Shown here piece by piece: positions 7,634-14,788 of a stretch of DNA of 64,000 bases. This DNA comes from Treponema sp. (GTDB taxonomy: Bacteria > Spirochaetota > Spirochaetia > Treponematales > Treponemataceae): assembly GCA_024402475.1 (NCBI GenBank), contig JAKSTQ010000008.1, forward strand, positions 1 to 64,000, written 5' to 3'. The notes under the pieces were generated by a model. That model searched no databases. It was not told the origin of the DNA and saw only the letters and a program-made list of their open reading frames with translations. How positions within the stretch are numbered: the first letter of the stretch is position 1; every line of letters starts with the position of its first letter. Made by a program: the position numbers and the translations under genes.

Positions 7634-8949
7634 TGTTGTGATAATTCCTGCAGTTTTTTGTAATCAGTTTTACCGTTTGAATTAACCGGCAAGTTTTCCA
7701 TAATACAGATGTCTTTAGGTATCATATACCAGGGAATAAGTTTTTCAAGCTGTTTAAAACAATTTTCCTTTTTAAAGTCTGACGAATCAACAGGAACAAT
7801 AAAGGCTATGATGTATTTTACATTTTGAAAATCATCTTTAACTGGCAGGACGCATGCATCTTTTACGCCTTCTATTTGCAAAAGATTATTTTCGATGTCG
7901 TCACATTCAATTCTGTAACCTTTGTATTTTATCTGTCTGTCAAATCTTCCGTTTATATACAAAAAATTATTTTTAATAAAACCTCTGTCACCTGTTGCAA
8001 AGGCCGGGACTTTTCCGTTCATAAAAAATCCTTTAAGGTTTTGAATTTCTTCCTGCAAAATATCAATGGATTTTTTTTCTTTGCAGTCGGAATAATAACC
8101 CTGGGCACAGATTCCTTCTAATATAATCTGCTCATCGCAGACACGAATCAAGCCCGCTGAATGCAAAATATTTCCTGCAGGCAAAAGACCGTTACAGATT
8201 ATTGAATTTATATTTGATGAATCAATTTGAACTGCACTTACTGCACATACGGTTTCTGTAGGCCCGTATGCGTTGATGAGTTTAAGGTCAGGAAAACGTT
8301 TTAAAAGTTTTTCTGCAGTTGCAGGTTCCAGTTTTTCGCCGCAAGAAAAAATGCATTCAAGATCTGGAAAATTAATATGATTAAAATCCGGGTTTGTCAA
8401 AAGCAGTTTTATGTATGTTGGAGTTGCTGTTATAAAATGAATCTGATTTTCTTTAATGCATGAAAAAATGGCGTTGAAATTTTCCATCGAAAAATCCGGT
8501 GAAAAAAATAATCTGGTATTATTGTTTTTTGCAAGCATCAGGTCTGCAAGGCTTAAATCAAAATTAAATTTTGCTGTGTTCAGTATGTTAACAGTTTTAT
8601 GTCTTGCTCTTAAATCTTCAAGACATGGAATGCCGCTGAACCAGAGCGAAAAATTTTCCACAGATTCTTTTGTTAATCCAATGCCTTTAGGTGTTCCTGT
8701 TGTGCCGGAAGTAAACATTATGTACGACAGGTTTTGCAGATCAAAATTATTCAGGCTGTTTTCGGTTTGAGTGATTCTTACCTGAGGAAGACTTGTATCA
8801 ACGGGAACGTAGCATTTGCCAAGTTTTAAGCAGGCAATAATCTGTGCTGCCATCTGTAAATTTCTTGTTCCTTTAATGATGACAGGTTCGCTGATGTTTT
8901 TCAGTTGAGAACAATATTCGTTTACAAGGGATTCAAGTTCTTTATCCAT
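7630..8949 (-). CDS. AMP-forming adenylation enzyme, DltA-like
   Basis: Member of the adenylate-forming (ANL) superfamily. Visible core motifs: GKCYVPVDTSLP (44-55), the P-loop FTSGTTGTPKG (79-89), AYGPTETV, the ATP-ribose/hinge region YKGYRIECDDIENNL, and the catalytic lysine K427 in NSNGKTDYKKL. At 439 residues it is about 60-70 shorter than typical DltA or NRPS A domains because the N-terminal subdomain is truncated. It overlaps vanW-like by eight bases and the carrier gene by four. The partner carrier suggests it forms a thioester on that carrier. Substrate is unknown: D-alanine is the obvious guess from DltA likeness, but other acids are possible. Confidence 0.85.
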   Translation of the reverse strand: MDKELESLVNEYCSQLKNISEPVIIKGTRNLQMAAQIIACLKLGKCYVPVDTSLPQVRITQTENSLNNFDLQNLSYIMFTSGTTGTPKGIGLTKESVENFSLWFSGIPCLEDLRARHKTVNILNTAKFNFDLSLADLMLAKNNNTRLFFSPDFSMENFNAIFSCIKENQIHFITATPTYIKLLLTNPDFNHINFPDLECIFSCGEKLEPATAEKLLKRFPDLKLINAYGPTETVCAVSAVQIDSSNINSIICNGLLPAGNILHSAGLIRVCDEQIILEGICAQGYYSDCKEKKSIDILQEEIQNLKGFFMNGKVPAFATGDRGFIKNNFLYINGRFDRQIKYKGYRIECDDIENNLLQIEGVKDACVLPVKDDFQNVKYIIAFIVPVDSSDFKKENCFKQLEKLIPWYMIPKDICIMENLPVNSNGKTDYKKLQELSQQ

Positions 8950-9778
8950 GCAGAATCTGGTCCTCTGGAATTAAATTATAGTCGTACAGAACTTCGCTGT
9001 GATTGTCCAGAATCAGTTCTTTGGAAAGAAGGTCACCTGAAATTCTGTTAAATGCGGATTTATATACTTTTGAAACCCTGAAAAATTTTTCGCCTTCTTT
9101 TATAAATCCGCATGATTCTTCTGACAGCCTGTATCGCACCGGGAATTCTTTTGTAGTCCGCAATTCGCCGTAAAGATAACCGTCTTTGATCCATGTCAGA
9201 ATCTGAATGTCCTGATCCGTTGTGTTTTTAAAGCGGTAATCTATGTAGTTGTACATTACAGAAGTTCCTGTTCCAAAAGGCACCTGCCTTTTACTGTCCG
9301 GAAAAAGTGCGTCGGTATGATGATGCAGTTCTGTTACTGTAAGAGGACTGTTCAATACCATATAGTGAATGAGGTTTGCAAGCTGGCAAAGTCCTCCGCC
9401 GTAATCGCTTGTCAAAAGATTTCTTTTTTTTATTACAAGGCCTTTTTTGTAACCCTGTCTGCGTTCTGTAGGTCCGATTAGCTTCCAGAAAGAAAATATT
9501 TCGCCGCTTTTAATCAGGATTCCTGAAATTCTGGGAGATGCCAGTTCTAAGTTGAATGCTTTGTTCTGCTGTAAGGTTTCGTCGACGCCTTCAAGTTTTC
9601 TCATTACAGGAGAAACATGGCTTTTTACAATTACCGGTAAGATTTTGGTGTTGTGCTGTAATGAAATTTTATCATGCGAAAAAAAGTCGGTTAACCGGCG
9701 CTTTAGGATTTCCTTTTTGACTGAGATTCTGTAACAGGTTTCATTAAGTTCACAGAACAATATTCGACTTTTTTTCAT
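8942..9778 (-). CDS. VanW family protein
   Basis: Contains the VanW core, recognisable from IFSFWKLIGPTERRQGY, the invariant GGGLCQLANLIHY, the ELHHHTD histidine stretch and the VPFGTGTSVMYNYIDYRFKN region. VanW was named from a glycopeptide-resistance cluster but has no established biochemical function; some family members carry peptidoglycan-binding domains. This one has no evident signal peptide (it begins MKKSRILFCELNE), so export is doubtful. It is the first gene of the operon leading into the adenylation enzyme and carrier, with an eight-base overlap. Its ATG lies seven bases after a TATAAT box and lacks a ribosome site, suggesting a leaderless mRNA. Confidence 0.85.
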   Translation of the reverse strand: MKKSRILFCELNETCYRISVKKEILKRRLTDFFSHDKISLQHNTKILPVIVKSHVSPVMRKLEGVDETLQQNKAFNLELASPRISGILIKSGEIFSFWKLIGPTERRQGYKKGLVIKKRNLLTSDYGGGLCQLANLIHYMVLNSPLTVTELHHHTDALFPDSKRQVPFGTGTSVMYNYIDYRFKNTTDQDIQILTWIKDGYLYGELRTTKEFPVRYRLSEESCGFIKEGEKFFRVSKVYKSAFNRISGDLLSKELILDNHSEVLYDYNLIPEDQILHG

Positions 9779-9785
9779 TATTACT

Positions 9786-9814
9786 ATTATACAGTATTAA
9801 ATTTTATCCGACAA
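9786..9814 (-). promoter_or_regulatory. Sigma-70 promoter of the vanW-like operon
   Basis: On the minus strand: TTGTCG (9809-9814), 17-base spacer, TATAAT (9786-9791), then seven bases to the ATG at 9778. The 43-base gap between the divergent vanW-like and rlmE genes must also hold the rlmE promoter; a TATTAT lies at 9785-9790 on the plus strand. Confidence 0.55.
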
Positions 9815-9821
9815 TTAAAAT

Positions 9822-10421
9822 ATGCCAGCAAATTCATACGAAAAACCTGACTATTGGTCTCAAAAAGCTTTTAAAGAAGGGTATCCGGCCCGTTCTGTAT
9901 ACAAATTACAGGAAATCGACAATAAATTCGGATTTATTAAAAAGAATTATACTATTCTCGATCTTGGTGCCGCTCCCGGAAGCTGGACTACATTCCTTTT
10001 AAGAAAACTTGAAGGAACAGGTAAAGTAGTATCCTGCGACTTAAATCCACTTGCAAAAGACGTAAAGGGTGATAACCTGGTTTTTATTCAGGGGGACTTG
10101 AACCTTCCTGCCATAAGAAACCAGATTACGGCTCATGGCCCTTACGATCTTGTTGTTTGTGATGCAGCTCCGTTAACAACCGGTAACCGTATTGTTGATA
10201 CAGCCCGCAGTCAGGGACTTGTAGAAATGGCTATCTGGTATGCCCAGGGCTTTTTAAAAAAAGGCGGGAATTTTGCAGTAAAAATCTTCCAGAATGGTGA
10301 CCAGCAGGCATTCCTCAAATCAATGAGGGATATTTTTACAACAACAAAGGGTTTTAAGCCGGAAGCCTGCCGCCGTGAATCATTTGAGACTTATTTAATT
10401 GGCATAAATAAGAAAATATAG
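9822..10421 (+). CDS. rlmE: 23S rRNA 2'-O-ribose methyltransferase RlmE (FtsJ)
   Basis: SAM-dependent methyltransferase for the conserved A-loop uridine of 23S rRNA (U2552 in E. coli). The FtsJ motifs are present: ARSVYKLQEID with the first catalytic Lys, the SAM loop LDLGAAPGSWT, the VVCDAAP aspartate, the GGNFAVKIFQ lysine, and the C-terminal ESFETYLIG glutamate. These form the K-D-K-E tetrad. Its 199 residues match the family. It is transcribed away from the vanW-like gene. No Shine-Dalgarno is visible before the ATG. The promoter of the next gene overlaps its 3' end. Confidence 0.93.
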   Translation: MPANSYEKPDYWSQKAFKEGYPARSVYKLQEIDNKFGFIKKNYTILDLGAAPGSWTTFLLRKLEGTGKVVSCDLNPLAKDVKGDNLVFIQGDLNLPAIRNQITAHGPYDLVVCDAAPLTTGNRIVDTARSQGLVEMAIWYAQGFLKKGGNFAVKIFQNGDQQAFLKSMRDIFTTTKGFKPEACRRESFETYLIGINKKI

Positions 10422-10427
10422 TATACT
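10399..10427 (+). promoter_or_regulatory. Strong sigma-70 promoter within the end of rlmE
   Basis: TTGGCA (10399-10404), exactly 17 bases, TATACT (10422-10427). Predicted transcription start is about 10434, giving a ~48-base leader to the ATG at 10483, or a leaderless start at the GTG at 10435. Confidence 0.6.
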
Positions 10428-10482
10428 AGCCCTCGTGAGAGGTTTTTATAAATTCAGATTATCTGAGATTAAGGACCATAAA

Positions 10483-11517
10483 ATGACAAAAAAGGTAAAG
10501 AACATAATTAAAATCTCTGGTGCTTTTTGCGCAGCATTTGTAGCCGCCGGAACAATTACATATATCACAAAATATCCTGGAGACGGAAAGGGCGGTCTTG
10601 GAACATCTGCAGTTCCTCAGTATGATACAGCTGCCGTGACTGTACTGGAAGACGGTTCTAAATCAGAAACTGAAAAAGCTATTGAACAGATTGCACTGGA
10701 AACAGAATCTGTAAAAGCAACAACTGATGCTCAGGATGTTGCAACTCTTGAAAAAGCAGAAACAAATCCTTTTGACGGCGAACTTTATTATTATTCATAT
10801 AGAATCAAAAAAGGTGACATGATCGGTGTTATCGCAGAAAAATACAATGTATCTCAGGATACACTTATCAGCGTTAACAAAATCCGTGCAACCCGTGCAA
10901 TTCAGATCGGGCAGAACATTAAAATTCCTTCTCTTGACGGTATTCTTTACGATGTAAAACAGAACGGAGAAACAGCAAAATCAATTGCACAGAAATTCCA
11001 GGTTGAACCAAGTGTCGTTGCTGATGCAAATAAAATTGATGTTGCACTTAAACTTGATGCAGGCCGCAGTGTGTTTGTCCCAGGCGCAGAACTTGACTGG
11101 GTAACCCGCCAGGAAATCAACGGCGATCTTTTCAGAAAACCAATTCATACATGGTATCGTTTGACATCTTACTTTGGATGGCGTCCAAGTCCATTCGGCG
11201 GCCGTCGCCAGTTCCACGGCGGAATTGATATGGCTTGTCCTTCCGGAACTCCGATTTATGCGGCTATGGGCGGAACAATTACATACAAAGGTTATTCAAA
11301 TGTTTATGGAAATTACGTAATCGTTACACACCATTCAGGCTACAAGACTCTTTACGGTCACATGAGCCGCTTTTCAAAACTTGGTGTTGGTGCTTACGTA
11401 AATACACAGAGCGTCATCGGTTATGTTGGAAGCACTGGTATGAGTACAGGTCCACACTGTCACTTTACAGTATTCAAGAACGGCCGCATGGTAAATCCTT
11501 GGAATCTCTGGGGCTAA
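10483..11517 (+). CDS. LysM-domain M23 (LytM) family metallopeptidase
   Basis: Envelope protein that binds and probably cuts peptidoglycan cross-links, or an activator of amidases. From the chosen start: a signal-anchor-like segment (about residues 8-28), a low-complexity linker, two LysM modules (YRIKKGDMIGVIAEKYNVS and YDVKQNGETAKSIAQKFQV), then an M23 domain with zinc ligands in FHGGID and HCHF plus the conserved Gly-His of YGHMS. All catalytic residues appear present, so it need not be a degenerate EnvC/NlpD type. The ATG at 10483 has AAGGA seven bases upstream. An upstream in-frame GTG at 10435 adds 16 residues and coincides with the predicted transcript start. The FliL-like gene follows after 10 bases. 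Confidence 0.88.
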   Translation: MTKKVKNIIKISGAFCAAFVAAGTITYITKYPGDGKGGLGTSAVPQYDTAAVTVLEDGSKSETEKAIEQIALETESVKATTDAQDVATLEKAETNPFDGELYYYSYRIKKGDMIGVIAEKYNVSQDTLISVNKIRATRAIQIGQNIKIPSLDGILYDVKQNGETAKSIAQKFQVEPSVVADANKIDVALKLDAGRSVFVPGAELDWVTRQEINGDLFRKPIHTWYRLTSYFGWRPSPFGGRRQFHGGIDMACPSGTPIYAAMGGTITYKGYSNVYGNYVIVTHHSGYKTLYGHMSRFSKLGVGAYVNTQSVIGYVGSTGMSTGPHCHFTVFKNGRMVNPWNLWG

Positions 11518-11527
11518 TTTATAATTC

Positions 11528-12007
11528 ATGAAAACTTCAGTTAACAGAATCCTGACAATTATTCTCATCTCAATCGCCGGGGTTCTTGTTTTCTGTACAA
11601 TAACTGCCTTTCTTGCCGGAAAGGCAAGTTTTTCTACTTACCGCAGGGCTGATCCAGACGAAAAATCAGTTTCTAAAGACACCGAAACACAGGTTTTTAA
11701 GGAACTTGGCAGCCTTCGCCTTCTTACAAAATCAGACAATCCTGAAGAATCAACAGCAACAGTTTTAGTAATTACACCATGGTTTTCCTTCACCTCAGAA
11801 GACAATTCTTTTTACGAGGAATTAAGCCTTAAAAAAGGACTTCTTGTAAGCTGTGTAAGTTCATATTTTGCGTCTTATACACAGAAAGAACTTTTGTCCA
11901 TGGGTGAAAAAAAAGTAAAACAGGAATTATGTGATAAACTCAATTCAATTCTTGAAATGGGTAAAATCAAAGCTGTTTTCTTTGACGAATATATTTTCTT
12001 TGATTAA
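11528..12007 (+). CDS. FliL-like single-pass membrane protein
   Basis: 159 residues with one N-terminal membrane segment (about 8-31, ILTIILISIAGVLVFCTITAFL), then a periplasmic part. The C-terminal half follows the FliL pattern: FYEELSLKKGLLVSCVSSYFASYT, then ELLSMGEKKVKQELCDKLNSIL and a terminal GKIKAVFFDEYIFFD, which matches the conserved 'GxIxxVyFxeF' ending. FliL proteins surround the flagellar stator and modulate torque. No motA, motB or fli genes adjoin it here, so it may be a second, non-canonical FliL paralogue or a distant relative used with the M23 protein upstream. The ribosome site is weak. The family link rests on pattern recognition only. Confidence 0.6.
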   Translation: MKTSVNRILTIILISIAGVLVFCTITAFLAGKASFSTYRRADPDEKSVSKDTETQVFKELGSLRLLTKSDNPEESTATVLVITPWFSFTSEDNSFYEELSLKKGLLVSCVSSYFASYTQKELLSMGEKKVKQELCDKLNSILEMGKIKAVFFDEYIFFD

Positions 12008-12019
12008 TTCATCATTTTT

Positions 12020-12047
12020 GCAACTTTTATTCAATTCAAGTGTCTAA
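12020..12047 (+). promoter_or_regulatory. Possible ECF-sigma promoter of the sigma/anti-sigma operon
   Basis: GCAACTT (12020-12026), 15 bases, then GTCTAA (12042-12047), close to the AAC / GTC pattern of many ECF promoters. It would allow autoregulation by the ECF factor encoded downstream. Confidence 0.35.
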
Positions 12048-12049
12048 TT

Positions 12050-12074
12050 AACAGAACATAAGAAAAGTTCTGTT
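12050..12074 (+). promoter_or_regulatory. Dyad AACAGAAC-N9-GTTCTGTT in the leader
   Basis: Perfect eight-base arms at 12050-12057 and 12067-12074, just after the putative ECF promoter. There is no T-run, so an operator or leader hairpin fits better than a terminator. Confidence 0.35.
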
Positions 12075-12097
12075 GCAGATACTGGAGGTAAATAAAC

Positions 12098-12445
12098 ATG
12101 AATCAGTTATCATCACCTGCTGATACTATTATTGCAGTTACACCAATCGTTGGAATTGCAATCGGTGGTATCGTAATTTTCTTCTGGATTTTGTGGCATC
12201 ACCACGAAGTTAAACTGCGCATCAGAACTGGAACTTACAAAACAATCAAATTTGATTTAAAATCATTCTCTCTCCTTACAGGCTTACTGCTTACAGGAAT
12301 CGGATTGATGCTTACCATCCTTTTTGCTTGCGTTGACGGTCTTTCTTACGTTCTCCTGGGTGGTTTGATTCCTCTTTCCATTGGGATTTGTCTTTTGATT
12401 TTCTTTAAGGTAAACCCGGAATTCAAAACACCAGATGACAAATAA
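12098..12445 (+). CDS. Small membrane protein upstream of an ECF sigma factor
   Basis: 115 residues with three hydrophobic segments: TPIVGIAIGGIVIFFWILW (about 14-33), FSLLTGLLLTGIGLMLTILF (about 56-76) and YVLLGGLIPLSIGICLLIFF (about 83-103). Between the first two lies a basic loop with HHHEVKLRIRTGTYK. The layout is reminiscent of small 'DUF6249-like' membrane proteins, but I cannot confirm that. A good ribosome site (GGAGG) precedes the ATG at 12098. Its 3' end overlaps the sigma factor gene by 11 bases, so the two are co-translated; a sensor or modulator role for the sigma system is plausible inference. Confidence 0.7.
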   Translation: MNQLSSPADTIIAVTPIVGIAIGGIVIFFWILWHHHEVKLRIRTGTYKTIKFDLKSFSLLTGLLLTGIGLMLTILFACVDGLSYVLLGGLIPLSIGICLLIFFKVNPEFKTPDDK

Positions 12446-13016
12446 TCAGAATACCGATATAGAGCATGCAGCAGCTTATAAACGTGATTCTGAACTGGTA
12501 AAAACAACTCTTGCAGGAGATAAAAGGGCATTTGCTACTTTGATTTCCCTCTATAAAAAAAGAGTTGTGGCCCTTGGAATGGGCTTTTTTAAGAACGAAA
12601 CTGATACAGAAGATTTTGTACAGGAAGTTTTTATTAAAGCATATACAAAGCTTGATACCTTTAAAGGTAATTCGCTTTTTTCGACCTGGCTTACGCGCAT
12701 TGCTTATAATACCGCAGTAAATTCTCTCAACCGGCGAAAGGAATATACTCCTTTGGACGATGATTCCGTGCTTGTTGATCCGTCTGCAACTCCAGAAGAA
12801 GTTCAGCTGCGGGAAATTACTAAAGAGGCCGTGCATCAGGTAATTAAGGAACTTCCTTCAGAATACGCTGTATGTCTGGATCTGTTCTTTTTTTATGATA
12901 CGCCTTATGCCGAAATCAGTGAAATTACAGACTTGCCTGTAAATACAATCAAGTCTCATATTTTCAGGGCTAAAAAATTACTGCGGGATATGCTCGTAGA
13001 AAGAGGAATTGTTTGA
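12435..13016 (+). CDS. ECF-family RNA polymerase sigma factor
   Basis: 193 residues with only regions 2 and 4, as in group-4 (ECF) sigma factors. Region 2 spans about 25-95, with TEDFVQEVFIKAYTKLDTF and STWLTRIAYNTAVN. Region 4 spans about 135-185, with the helix-turn-helix YAEISEITDLPVNTIKSHIFRAKK. It directs RNA polymerase to a small stress or envelope regulon. It overlaps the membrane protein gene upstream by 11 bases and the anti-sigma gene downstream by one base, a classic sigma/anti-sigma operon. An AAC-GTC type promoter at 12020-12047 suggests autoregulation. Confidence 0.92.
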   Translation: MTNNQNTDIEHAAAYKRDSELVKTTLAGDKRAFATLISLYKKRVVALGMGFFKNETDTEDFVQEVFIKAYTKLDTFKGNSLFSTWLTRIAYNTAVNSLNRRKEYTPLDDDSVLVDPSATPEEVQLREITKEAVHQVIKELPSEYAVCLDLFFFYDTPYAEISEITDLPVNTIKSHIFRAKKLLRDMLVERGIV

Positions 13017-13468
13017 TGAAAATGACTGACTGTAATTCAATTATGGATTCTTATCTGATGCTTGATAAGGGAGAAAAAATTCCTTTAGAAATGACTCTTC
13101 ATTTTTTGCTTTGCGGTAAATGCCGCCGTCAGGTAAAGGCTTTGCGTAAGGCCGAAAAAGCGTCTTCAAGACCTCTTGAAATTCCACTTCCTGTAACAGA
13201 TTCTTCTATAGAAGAAATCATGCTGCAGATTGATCCAGATTACAAACCTGCAAAAAATCCTATCGGCCTTTTCGGCTGGATTGCAGGCGGCATCATGACA
13301 ATCGTTTTCATGCTTGCATTCCTGCTTGTTCCGTCAGTAAGAATGAATTCTGCAATTCAGATCATGTTCTTTATTGTGTTTGCTGTTGTAGTTACTGCAT
13401 ACTGTGCATTCTTTGTAGGAACAAACATGGATTACTTTGTAAAACTGCTTGATACAAAGAAAGCTTAA
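13016..13468 (+). CDS. Membrane-anchored zinc-binding anti-sigma factor
   Basis: 150 residues. Near residues 22-38 it carries the ZAS-type motif H-x3-C-x2-C (HFLLCGKC) typical of zinc-containing anti-sigma factors that hold ECF sigmas inactive. Two membrane segments follow (FGWIAGGIMTIVFMLAFLLV and IMFFIVFAVVVTAYCAFFV). The ATG at 13016 shares a base with the sigma stop (TGATG) and has AGAGGA upstream; the TTG at 13013 is a less likely start. Signal perception through its membrane part, perhaps with the small membrane protein upstream, would release the sigma factor. Partner assignment is by context. Confidence 0.85.
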   Translation: MKMTDCNSIMDSYLMLDKGEKIPLEMTLHFLLCGKCRRQVKALRKAEKASSRPLEIPLPVTDSSIEEIMLQIDPDYKPAKNPIGLFGWIAGGIMTIVFMLAFLLVPSVRMNSAIQIMFFIVFAVVVTAYCAFFVGTNMDYFVKLLDTKKA

Positions 13469-13474
13469 AAAAAG

Positions 13475-14641
13475 CTAGAATAATTTATTGAATATTGCAT
13501 TCTTTAAAGCGTCAAGGCCATAACCGGTTTTGGCGCTTATTTTTATTCCCTCTGGAAACTTGCTCTGTAAAAGTGCCTGGGTAAATTCATAACTTTCTTC
13601 TGTTTCTTCTGCCCGTAGAGTTTCCCTTAAAACAGAAATCTGTTCCTGATCGCCTTCCATTGCAAGTGTATCTGATTTATTTAAAACGATGATGTGTTTT
13701 TTGTCGTCGGCACCAATTTCTTTAAGAACATCCTTAATGGTCTGGTAGTGATTCAAAACATTAGGGTCGCCGCTGTCAAGAACAATAAGAAGAAGGTCTG
13801 CAAAAGCGGCTTCTTCCAGTGTTGACTTAAAGGCATTTACAAGAGAGTGGGGAAGGTTACTGATGAATCCTACAGTATCCGTTAAAAGAACTTCTTTTCC
13901 GTAGGAATTGGGATCCGGGTTTGGAAGGTAAACTTTTCTTGTAAGAGGATCAAGGGTTGCAAAAAGTTTGTTTTCTACGAATGCCTGGCCGCCGGTTAAT
14001 GCATTTAAAAGGCTGGATTTTCCGGCATTGGTGTAACCTGCAAGTGCAATATTTGCAACTCCAGATCTTTCGCGGCGTTTTCTCATTGTAGAACGGTTAA
14101 GGACGACTTTTTCAAGTTCTTTGCGCAGTTCCTGGATTTTGGCACGGGTCTGGCGGCGGTCAAGTTCAAGCTGGGTTTCGCCGGAGCCTTTTGTTCCGTA
14201 GCTGCCTCCGCGCTGGCGTGCAAGGTCGCCGTAAATGTGACTTAATCTTGGCAGGGAATATTCAAGGCGGGCAAGTTCAACCTGTAAAACAGCTTCTTTT
14301 GTCTGAGCTCTTTGTGCAAAAATGCGGAGAATTACTTCCTGGCGGTCAAAAACCGGTAAGCCTGCAAGTTTTTCCCAGTTTCGCTGTTTTGTAGGATCAA
14401 GTTCAAAGTCCATGATGATGCAGTCAGAATCAACGGTTTTTGCATGAGCACATAATTCTGACGCTTTTCCTGAACCCATTCCGTAAGCCGGATGAATTTC
14501 ACGTTTAGAAAGATAATAAGTTCCTGCAACTTCCATTCCAAGTGTAGTTACAAGGCCTTTGAGTTCCGTTAAAAGAAGCCCGGCTTCGCTGATAAGAAAG
14601 CAGCGGACTTTTCGGTTTTGTTCCTGTTCCAGTTCAATCAT
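13475..14641 (-). CDS. hflX: GTPase HflX
   Basis: Ribosome-associated GTPase that splits stalled or stressed 70S ribosomes. Visible elements: the HflX-specific N-terminal domain with AYGMGSGKASEL, the glycine-rich linker RGGSYGTKGSGETQLELDRR, and the G domain with GYTNAGKSSLLNAL (G1), DTVGFISNLPHSLVNAFKST (G3 and switch) and NKSD (G4). I prefer the ATG at 14641 (388 aa) because the upstream frame starts with TTG inside the divergent promoter region and adds residues unlike HflX. The Shine-Dalgarno is weak. Transcribed convergently with the anti-sigma gene and divergently from the 872-residue protein. Confidence 0.93.
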   Translation of the reverse strand: MIELEQEQNRKVRCFLISEAGLLLTELKGLVTTLGMEVAGTYYLSKREIHPAYGMGSGKASELCAHAKTVDSDCIIMDFELDPTKQRNWEKLAGLPVFDRQEVILRIFAQRAQTKEAVLQVELARLEYSLPRLSHIYGDLARQRGGSYGTKGSGETQLELDRRQTRAKIQELRKELEKVVLNRSTMRKRRERSGVANIALAGYTNAGKSSLLNALTGGQAFVENKLFATLDPLTRKVYLPNPDPNSYGKEVLLTDTVGFISNLPHSLVNAFKSTLEEAAFADLLLIVLDSGDPNVLNHYQTIKDVLKEIGADDKKHIIVLNKSDTLAMEGDQEQISVLRETLRAEETEESYEFTQALLQSKFPEGIKISAKTGYGLDALKNAIFNKLF

Positions 14642-14708
14642 ATTCAAAATCCAGATTCCCGGCTGTGCATGAGGATATGTATTATTGTAATTCTTTTTAA
14701 AAATATAG

Positions 14709-14736
14709 TAAATTGAACTATACAAATTGCCGATAA
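14709..14736 (+). promoter_or_regulatory. Sigma-28 (FliA)-type promoter
   Basis: A perfect GCCGATAA box lies at 14729-14736, with TAAATTGA at 14709-14716 (TAAA core; spacing one base longer than the E. coli consensus). It is placed 52 bases before the ATG of the 872-residue protein. The -10 box matches the consensus in all eight positions; the -35 match is partial. Confidence 0.5.
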
Positions 14737-14788
14737 TTAAAAATGAGATAGGTTTATAGTCTCTAAATGATTTTATAGTGGGGAAAAG

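Noticed and set aside
11519-11527. TATAAT as promoter for the FliL-like gene
   Set aside because: It is only two bases before the ATG, so transcription would begin inside the gene.
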